The translations under genes and the position numbers were made by a program. The notes under the pieces are model-generated. The model searched no databases and was not told the DNA's origin. It saw only the letters and a program-made list of their open reading frames with translations. 64,000 nucleotides of DNA from Mariprofundus sp. (GTDB lineage Bacteria; Pseudomonadota; Zetaproteobacteria; Mariprofundales; Mariprofundaceae): positions 1 to 64,000 of the forward strand of contig JAJFLH010000004.1 of assembly GCA_021772775.1 (NCBI GenBank). The letters run 5' to 3'. Position 1 is the first letter of the stretch. Each line of letters opens with the position of its first letter. Positions 22,334 to 30,800 of the stretch are shown here, piece after piece.

Positions 22334-24394
22334 ATGAGCAAAACGCAAGGAGCGGTTAAGGGAAAAATTGGTGAAATGCTGCTGAATGCTGGGCTCATTA
22401 CTCAGCAGCAGCTCGATGAGGCGCTGGCCCAGCAGAGTAGTCAGGGAGGGCGTCTAGGCGACATTATTCTGAGCAAGGGCTGGATGAAAACAACTGAGTT
22501 TTATTCAGTATTGTCTGATCACTTTCGGCGCGGGCGTATTGGTGACTTGCTGCTATCACAAGACTTAATCACCGAAGAGCAGATGGCTGAGGTGCTTGAT
22601 CTTCAGCATATGTGGGGTGACCGTATCGGTGATATCATTCTCTCCAAAGGGTGGCTGTCATCATTTCAGATGGCGGAAGCGCTGGCAGAGCACTTTGATA
22701 AACCGATTGTGAACCTGCTCAAAGATAAGCCGAATTCAAAAATATTGAATCGTGATGATCTCTCCACCTACTCTGAAAATCTTTTTGTCCCTTGGAAACG
22801 TGAAAACGGCCTGTTGAAGGTTGCTCTTGTTGATGTGAATCCAGAGCTTCTTGAGTTAGTGGATAGCGTTGTCAAAGAGCCTTTTGATTTTGTTCTTACT
22901 GCCAAATTTGATGTGATTTGGTATTTGCAAGAGGTTGGCAATATGTTTTACAGTGAAAAAGCTGTGCATGAGTTGGCCAATGTTCAGCCGGAATACTCTG
23001 CGAGTGAGGTTGTTACACCAAAACAGCTGCGCTTTTTGTTTGTCGTTATGACCATAGGCATGGTGTTTTTTGGCTTCTGGCCTGTAACTACTTTTATTGT
23101 GATTATTTTGGCGATTTCAGCATTTTTGATGGTGAATTTTGTGTTACGAATGGTTCTGACTTGGGTTGGGGGGGATCCGCAATTTGATAATACGGTAACA
23201 GATGAAGAGGTGGCAGCGCTGGATGATAAAGACCTGCCGGTATATACGATCATGCTACCGATGTATCATGAAGCATCGACCCTGCCTGCTATCGCTCAGG
23301 CTCTGCGCCAGATCGATTACCCACTCTCTAAACTCGATATTAAGCTTATCCTCGAACAGGATGATGATGAGACGATTGATTGCGCTAAAGAGCTGGGGTT
23401 GGAAGCTATCTTTGAAATCCTGCGTGTGCCGGACTGTTTGCCCAAGACCAAGCCTAAAGCTTGTAACTATGCTATGCACTTCAGTCGTGGTGAATTTGCA
23501 ACAATTTATGATGGAGAGGACGCCCCCGAGGTTGATCAGCTGAAGAAGGCCTTTGTTGCTTTTACGAAAGGCGGAAGAAAAATCGCCGTGATTCAGGCGC
23601 GTTTAAACTATTTTAATGGTAAGGAGAACTGGTTAACGCGTATGTTTACCATGGAGTACTCCTTATGGTTTGACTTTTATCTACCTGCATTGGATGCCTT
23701 GAATATTCCAATTCCTCTTGGTGGGACATCCAATCACTTCCGGATGGATGTGTTGCGTGAGATGGATGGTTGGGATCCCTACAATGTAACAGAGGATTGT
23801 GACCTCGGTGTGCGTTTGGTGCAGTCGGGTTACCGTGTAGGGGTGCTAAACTCCACAACCTATGAAGAAGCCAATAACTCCATTCCAAACTGGATCAGGC
23901 AGCGCTCACGCTGGCTGAAAGGTTATATGCAGTCCTATCTGGTGCACATGCGCACTCCCATTGTTTTTTATCATAAACTTGGGGCTGTTGGCTTCTGGGG
24001 TTTTCAGTTCTTTATTGGTGGAACAATTTTTAGTGCCCTATCGATGCCAATTATGGCGGCGTTTTATATCGTTTGGTTGCTTACACAGACGGCCCTTTTT
24101 GATCCATTTTTCCCTTCAGTCGTACTTTATGTGACACTGTTTAATCTTTCGATCGCCAATGGATTCCTTATTTATCTGTTTATGCTCAGTGGTTTTAAGC
24201 GTAAATATTTTGATCTGATCCCATGGGCGATTACGGTGCCATTCTACTGGATACTGCAGTCATGGGCCTGTTATAAAGGACTGTGGCAGCTGGTGAATAA
24301 TCCCTTTTATTGGGAAAAGACCCATCATGGTCTTACTACATTTGAAGTGGATCATGAGACCGGTGAGGTGTCGGATACTGGTGGGGCGCATTAA
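22334..24394 (+). CDS. Processive GT2 glycosyltransferase with tandem N-terminal MshEN/GspE-N-type repeats (NfrB-like)
   Basis: KIGEMLLNAGLITQQQLDEAL / RLGDIILSKGW / RIGDLLLSQDLITEEQMAEVL / RIGDIILSKGW; GT2 motifs DGED, TEDCDLG, RQRSRW; multiple TM helices. Confidence 0.9.
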   Translation: MSKTQGAVKGKIGEMLLNAGLITQQQLDEALAQQSSQGGRLGDIILSKGWMKTTEFYSVLSDHFRRGRIGDLLLSQDLITEEQMAEVLDLQHMWGDRIGDIILSKGWLSSFQMAEALAEHFDKPIVNLLKDKPNSKILNRDDLSTYSENLFVPWKRENGLLKVALVDVNPELLELVDSVVKEPFDFVLTAKFDVIWYLQEVGNMFYSEKAVHELANVQPEYSASEVVTPKQLRFLFVVMTIGMVFFGFWPVTTFIVIILAISAFLMVNFVLRMVLTWVGGDPQFDNTVTDEEVAALDDKDLPVYTIMLPMYHEASTLPAIAQALRQIDYPLSKLDIKLILEQDDDETIDCAKELGLEAIFEILRVPDCLPKTKPKACNYAMHFSRGEFATIYDGEDAPEVDQLKKAFVAFTKGGRKIAVIQARLNYFNGKENWLTRMFTMEYSLWFDFYLPALDALNIPIPLGGTSNHFRMDVLREMDGWDPYNVTEDCDLGVRLVQSGYRVGVLNSTTYEEANNSIPNWIRQRSRWLKGYMQSYLVHMRTPIVFYHKLGAVGFWGFQFFIGGTIFSALSMPIMAAFYIVWLLTQTALFDPFFPSVVLYVTLFNLSIANGFLIYLFMLSGFKRKYFDLIPWAITVPFYWILQSWACYKGLWQLVNNPFYWEKTHHGLTTFEVDHETGEVSDTGGAH

Positions 24395-25929
24395 TGTCTG
24401 AAGTGAACCTGGCAACACGCCTGCACAAAGAGGATTGGGACTTTTCTCATCATCAGGGCACTTGGCTACTGGTTATACTTACAATGTTGATGATCGGTCT
24501 GGCGATCTGGGTATTATCGAACGGTTTTTTTCTGGAAAGTGCGCTGCAAAGTTGGGCTATTGTGATTTCGGCACTGGGCTCCGATGAAGTGTTGCTTGAA
24601 AATCTGACCATGTTAACACCGCACTTTCCACTGTATCTGCTGATCCCGTTTTATTACATCCCTGGTTTGGATACAGGTGCCGCACCCTATCTGGTCTCCA
24701 TCCTGGCAACGACTACACTGTTATGGTTATGGGCCAGGAACTTACGAGACGTGGATATTACCCAGATGAGGTTGGCGATTGTTGCGTTGCTGATCGTGCT
24801 ACATCCGGCTTTTTTATGGGCAGCAACCTCGGGTGGACATATCTCACTCACCATGATTACATTTTATCTGCTGTATCGTGCGGCGCAGCATATTATTTCG
24901 GATCATGACATTCACTCTTATATTTCGATGGCTGTTGTCTTTGTTGTTTTCTTCTTTATTGATGGTACGGCTATTTATATTTTTGTGGCTTTGATCCCAT
25001 TGATTGTTTTGATCGCTCCAATTCGGGCTATCATGGTGTCACCTTTGAGTCTGTATCTGATTGTGGGTACCCCCTTTGCGTTTGCAATTGGTACATGGGG
25101 TTATATGAACTGGATTTTTGAAGGCAGTTTCTTGTTTTTTATCACCGACTCGGAATCTACCTTTTTGGGCGGCATGCTTGCTATTGATCAATACCCCTGG
25201 TTGCAGAACAATGGAGGTCAATTTTTTAAGCCGTTCCTGATTGCAACGGGTTATTTGTTGATCGCTTACCCGGTATCTATTTATTTGCTCCTGGATACCG
25301 TGGATGATAACCATCGCTTTCGGGCCACATTTGTATTGATGTTGCACCCATTGATTGCGATTGCGCTGGCGACAAGTCAGAACTATCTCACTCATCCATT
25401 TGAAATTTTAGCTCTTGTGAGTGCGGGTTTGATGGCCGAATTGACCTATGTGAAAATGCAAACACAACGTGAGTTCGTGCTGTTGGCTGTTTTTTTGCTG
25501 GTGAGTATTGTGGGTGGCTGGTGGCTGTTTATTGAAACAGCAAGTCCTCCGATGCTGCGTTGGGTGAACGCTATACAAGGTGTGGATACAACGACCCCTG
25601 TGGCCAAAGATGGTGACTATCAATTGGGCAGATGGTTAAATGCCAATCGTCTACCCACCATCATCCATGAACGCAGTGCTTATCGTGTGATTGCAGCCAG
25701 AGGCGATTCAGAGGGGCTCTTGTTGTCCTATTCGCATGGCTTTAAGTCGGCCATGCGTCGACGCATTCCCACAACAGAACAGATTGCTGTTTCTAAACCA
25801 GATACGCTGATGGGTAGACGGGATCTTATGAATATTCGCCATCCGCATCTCTATTCTCATGGTTTGGAAGGTTATAAACGGGTTTATGATAAGTTGGGAT
25901 GGCGTGTTTATCGGCGGAAAGATGCATAA
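24394..25929 (+). CDS. Polytopic membrane protein of unknown function
   Basis: About ten or more hydrophobic segments; ATGT overlap with upstream GT2 gene; architecture reminiscent of GT-C-type membrane proteins but no clear catalytic motif. Confidence 0.75.
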   Translation: MSEVNLATRLHKEDWDFSHHQGTWLLVILTMLMIGLAIWVLSNGFFLESALQSWAIVISALGSDEVLLENLTMLTPHFPLYLLIPFYYIPGLDTGAAPYLVSILATTTLLWLWARNLRDVDITQMRLAIVALLIVLHPAFLWAATSGGHISLTMITFYLLYRAAQHIISDHDIHSYISMAVVFVVFFFIDGTAIYIFVALIPLIVLIAPIRAIMVSPLSLYLIVGTPFAFAIGTWGYMNWIFEGSFLFFITDSESTFLGGMLAIDQYPWLQNNGGQFFKPFLIATGYLLIAYPVSIYLLLDTVDDNHRFRATFVLMLHPLIAIALATSQNYLTHPFEILALVSAGLMAELTYVKMQTQREFVLLAVFLLVSIVGGWWLFIETASPPMLRWVNAIQGVDTTTPVAKDGDYQLGRWLNANRLPTIIHERSAYRVIAARGDSEGLLLSYSHGFKSAMRRRIPTTEQIAVSKPDTLMGRRDLMNIRHPHLYSHGLEGYKRVYDKLGWRVYRRKDA

Positions 25930-26929
25930 ATTTACTATTATTTTGTTTGTGATATCCATGACTGCTTTGATGTCAGGCTGTGCGACGGTGGGCGAGTTGA
26001 AAAATCAATCCATGTTGCGAGGCTTTAATGTGATGCAGCATGAGAATATGGGGTGGACTGAGCCTGAGGCCAGGCGTTCAATCAAGCGCATGGTTCGGCT
26101 TGGCACGAATGCGGCCGTACTCATTAGTTTTCTCGAGCAGGATTCGTTTTCATCACTGAAAGTGAGACACTCTGATGCTGTAACCTTTGAGCAGTTAAAG
26201 AGTGCGATACAATATGCCCATGAATTTGATCTTGAGATCATTCTGAAGCCGCAAATTCTAGTGCATAATGCTTGGGCAAGTGCGATTTCTCATAAGCGGC
26301 AGCGCGATTGGAATCTATGGTTTGAAAGCTATTCAAAACATATTGTGGAATATGCTGAGTTTGCCGCCAGACATAAGGTACAGACTTTTGTTATTGGTAC
26401 GGAGTTATCCAAGGCTTCAGGACATGTTGATTGGCCAAAGTTAATTCGTAAAGTGCGCGCTGTTTTTCCAGGCAAGATTACCTATGCAGCGCATAATGTT
26501 GAAGGCATGCAGGCATTTCAATATTGGCAAGAGCTGGATGCTGTCTCTTTGACACTGTACCCAAGATTAGGGAAGACAGGTCACTATAATGAAATTCAGT
26601 CGTATGTTCAGCAAGAAGTGAGTAAATTACAGCGTGCAGCGCAGTCGATCGATTTGCCTCTCTGGGTTTTAGAGATCGGCATGCCTTCTGCTTATGGAGC
26701 ATCTGCCAAACCGTGGGAGTGGCAGAGTTTAAAACACGCACGCGTTGACCTGAAGGTTCAGCAAGATGCGATTGATGTTTGGTTAAGAGCGTTGGATCAA
26801 TCGTGGGTGGATGGTGTCTTTATCTGGGCTTGGTATAGTGATGTCGCATCTGGTGGGGCAAATGATACGGATTACACACCTCAGAACAAACCAACGGAAA
26901 AGATTATTCGACGTTATTGGAAATTCTAG
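25922..26929 (+). CDS. TIM-barrel glycoside hydrolase-like lipoprotein
   Basis: Lipobox MSGC after ATG 25922; clan-A-like carboxylates in FVIGTELSKASG and LWVLEIGMPSAYG; overlaps upstream gene by 8 bp. Confidence 0.75.
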   Translation: MHKFTIILFVISMTALMSGCATVGELKNQSMLRGFNVMQHENMGWTEPEARRSIKRMVRLGTNAAVLISFLEQDSFSSLKVRHSDAVTFEQLKSAIQYAHEFDLEIILKPQILVHNAWASAISHKRQRDWNLWFESYSKHIVEYAEFAARHKVQTFVIGTELSKASGHVDWPKLIRKVRAVFPGKITYAAHNVEGMQAFQYWQELDAVSLTLYPRLGKTGHYNEIQSYVQQEVSKLQRAAQSIDLPLWVLEIGMPSAYGASAKPWEWQSLKHARVDLKVQQDAIDVWLRALDQSWVDGVFIWAWYSDVASGGANDTDYTPQNKPTEKIIRRYWKF

Positions 26930-26932
26930 AGG

Positions 26933-27874
26933 ATGAATATGAGCAAAGTTACTTTACTTCAGTTATGGCGGCGTCTGGCTGCAACTTTAGTGTTGCTTGC
27001 AGGTTTCATCATTGCGCCTTCAGCCTATGCTGGAGTTGGTATGCTTGGTGGCGGAGAATCACTCTATAACTCCGATCTGGGGATTTCAGGTGGTAATACC
27101 ATTTGGGACGGAACTCGCCAGAGAAACCTGTCGGCCTGTAAACGCCGGAATGCCAATTTAATTCAAGGTTATGAGTATGGTTACTCCTATTTTTACACCC
27201 TTTTTGCCAGTGCAACGATCGCTTATCGTAAATGTGGTGAGATTACTCGCTCCAAGCGTGTTAATCGTGTAACGGGTAATATAACGCCTGCTCAGTCCAC
27301 CCTTGGTGGCAGGTCTCAAGGTCTCGGAGATGTGAGTATCGGCATGAGGGCTCGTTTGAATCATGCAAATACAGCGGCTTGGGAAGTCTCTATGATTATT
27401 CCTACCGGCTATGATGGTAACAGTCCTGCAAGTTTGGGACGCGGAGCTTTGGGGATGTCGCTTGGCATAAAATTCGCGTCTGATGGGAAAGTAAATAAAA
27501 AGAGTTCATGGGCCTGGAATTTAGGCTCAAAATTCAACTTTTTCTTTGCCAGTAAGGGGAACTCTATTGCTTCTTTTGTATCGCTTAGTTATGCCTTTAC
27601 TGAAACAAACTTTGAACAGACTGGTAACTTTTTATCGTTACGCATTAGCAATAGTGTTGCTCTGGCCAGAAATGGAGTGCAGCAGCAACTGTTCTATAAC
27701 CAGGTACCATCGAGTTTAACCAGCAGTGATATTACTGCGCTTACCTTGGGTTATAGCCATGCTTTTCCAGATGGCTGGTCAACGAATCTCCGAGTAGGCA
27801 AGGGGCTCTTTGGTCGAAGCTCTCCCATTGATTATAATGCTGGCTGGGGGGTCAGTTACCGTTGGGAAGATTAA
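26933..27874 (+). CDS. Putative outer-membrane beta-barrel protein
   Basis: Signal peptide ending SAYA; amphipathic alternating beta-like segments through C-terminus. Confidence 0.65.
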   Translation: MNMSKVTLLQLWRRLAATLVLLAGFIIAPSAYAGVGMLGGGESLYNSDLGISGGNTIWDGTRQRNLSACKRRNANLIQGYEYGYSYFYTLFASATIAYRKCGEITRSKRVNRVTGNITPAQSTLGGRSQGLGDVSIGMRARLNHANTAAWEVSMIIPTGYDGNSPASLGRGALGMSLGIKFASDGKVNKKSSWAWNLGSKFNFFFASKGNSIASFVSLSYAFTETNFEQTGNFLSLRISNSVALARNGVQQQLFYNQVPSSLTSSDITALTLGYSHAFPDGWSTNLRVGKGLFGRSSPIDYNAGWGVSYRWED

Positions 27875-30800
27875 ATAATAAGTGGTATCGCTTAGGGGGG
27901 AAGCTGCTTGCATTGTTAGGTTTAGCAATGGCTACTGCTCCAGCATATGCTGCCGAAGGTGATATCTATACTCTGCAGAAAGACTCTAGCCTGCGGCAGG
28001 GCCCGGATAGTTATTATGCTCCAACGAGCAGTGCTAGAAAAGGTGGGCAGGCTATTGAATTGAATAGTTCGGGTGAATGGAAGAAAGTCCGTATATTTGT
28101 TAGCGGTGATGTCGGCTGGGTTTATGCAAATTATCTAGTGCCTGTTGCAGTTGATCCGAAGCAAACTAAAGTCGCTCAGGCCTTCCCTGCTACCACTAAT
28201 GTGAAGGAAAATAGCCTAGATAAGTCAGCTCGGGCGGGAGAAGCAGCTGTTGCGTTAACTGAGTTCGCAAGCCTTCGCTCCGATGCTGTTGTGAAACAGC
28301 CTGAGACATTGGCCGTTCAGGTAGAGCCTGTGGTGCAGAGCATGGCTCCATCGAAAGAGAGTGTAGAGGGAGATTCCGTACCTCCACTGTTTGAGGATGG
28401 AGCGGTATCTCAGGAACCCGTAGAAGTAGAACAATTTAATAATAAGCTAGCCAGCAACTTTTTGGGCAGTAGCAAACCCGCAGCTATCGAGACGAATACA
28501 ATTCAACAGCCTTTAAAGGGAGCAAAGGGCAATGCGACTGGATTTGAACAGTTCCCTGTAGAGTTTTCGACGAGTCAAGCAGGACAGAATAAAGAAGCCC
28601 AAAAGACAATAGAAAAATCGCCAGCTGTAAGTCGTACGACCGATAAATCGCATGCCGTTGGTGTGAAACAATTTTCTGTTCAATTTGCGCAGAGCCCTTC
28701 AGCTGAGGCCGTTTCGCAGTCACCAACAGCAGCAACGAAGCCGAAGTCAATCCCTGCTGATATGAAGAGCAGACCAACGCCAGCTGTAGAGATGACAGCT
28801 TATCCAGTTAAAGCGAAAGAGGTTGCGGAAGATGTGAAACCTGCCGCTGCAGTTGTGATTGATAATAACGAAAGTGGCAATGTCTTAACATCTCAACCAT
28901 TAAGTGATGGTTCACAGCTCGTGAAACAAACTTCAGTGATCAGGGTTGGCCCCAGTGCTTTATCCGAAGTGTTGGGTTGGGCCGGAACAGGTGCAGAGGT
29001 TCAAACTATTCATCAACAGGGTAAATGGATGAAGGTCCGCTTGTTGGATAGTGGCAGAATAGGTTGGGTTGAATCGACCTCACTTGATCTAAGTGGTGCG
29101 ACTACCAGCGTACCGCTGGTGAGGAAGCAGCAGAACACTCCAATAGAGAAAAAACAGCCACAATTAGAAGTGGTAAATATTCTGACTAAACAAGCTCCGA
29201 CGCGACGCAGTGAAGATGTCGGGGGGCTTGAGGATACAGCTGAGCCTGTGACAAAGCGGCCTGCCATATCAAATGAGACAATAACGCCACAGTGGGAAGT
29301 GAAAAATGTAGTGGCAACACCGAAAAAGGCACTAGATAAGCTGGAAAGCAAACCTGATGTTGTAGCTGCTGCAATGATAAAACAGGAAAATCAACCGATT
29401 GAAACGGCGGCATTGCAGGCGGAAGTAACAAATATAGTGGCGGAACCAAAAAAGGCGTTAGAGAAGCTAGAGGGCAAATCTGCGGTTGTAATTGAGCCAG
29501 AAAACAAACCGATTGAGACGGCGCAATTACAACCGGAAGTGAAAAATGTAGTGGCAAAACCAGTAACGGAACTAGATAAACTGGTGAGCCAGCCTGCGGC
29601 TACTGTTGCACTGGTTGAAACGGCAAAACAGCAAAATAGTTTATTGGAGCAAGCGGCGTCACAGACACAAGCAGCAACGGCCATAGCTAAACAATCTCCA
29701 AGTCTGGAGACGGTTATACTTGCACCTGATGCGACGATGGCTAGTGAGAGTCAGTCTGTCCAGAATAATGCGGTTGAATCGGAAAGCGCTGAAAAAGGTT
29801 TGTATAAATTCAATAGAAAAGCCAAGTTGAGATCTGGCCCGAATGTTAGTTTCGATACAGTTTCCTGGGCTGGTGAAGGTTCGAAAGCGACAGAACTTGA
29901 TCGCAATGGTGACTGGGTTCGTATTCAGATGCAGGTCAGTAAGCGCATTGGCTGGGTATATGACCGCTCATTGGATATTGTCAGCCTTGGTGTCTCTGCA
30001 GCAGGGGCAAGCGTAGCTGCTGCAGGAGTAGCTTCTACTCCAATGGTGATGCCTATTAAGATCGGGGGGCCATTTACTCAAGAGTCAGTAGCACTGTCGG
30101 AAGAAACGAAGGCAGAAGCTGATCAAGTGGAGGCACTGGCGGAAATCGCTCAAGTCGAAGCAAAGGTAGAAACTGATCAGGCTGTCGTGGGTAATGCAAC
30201 GGTTTCTACAGCAAGAAATCTGTACCGTTTTAATGAAAAAACGAATTTGCGAGAAGGCGCTGGTGAGCAGTATGACGTTGTTTCATGGGCGGGCCATGAA
30301 GCTTATGCAACTGAGTTGGCGAGAAAAGATGATTGGGTGCAAGTCCAGCTGCAGGCTGGTAAACGCATTGGTTGGGTTCTTCATAGTTCTATGGCGCTGG
30401 TGAACACAGCTGTGAACAGTTCGGCTGAGGGGAGCAAAAGTGCTGAGTCGGAGCTTAAAAAACTAGCCGAGGAGGCAGGGCCTAAACTATATTTCTTTAA
30501 ACGCACAAGTAATTTACGAAAAGGGCCCGGCAAGGAGTATGATCGTATAGCATGGGGCGGTAGAAATGAGGCTGCTGAAGAGATCGAGCGGCAGGGTGAT
30601 TGGCAACATGTTCGCATGACGTTGAATGGGCAAGTTGGTTGGGTGTTCAACGAATATATGCAACGTGCAGTACATCCAGGACACCTTATGGGAGCACCAG
30701 CTCTGCCTGTTGCTGCCGAACCAGTACAACAAGTGGTTGAGAAGCTAGAGCCTGAGAAGCCCGAGCTTGAGGAAGCTAAAGCTGAGGAAGTAGCCGAGGA

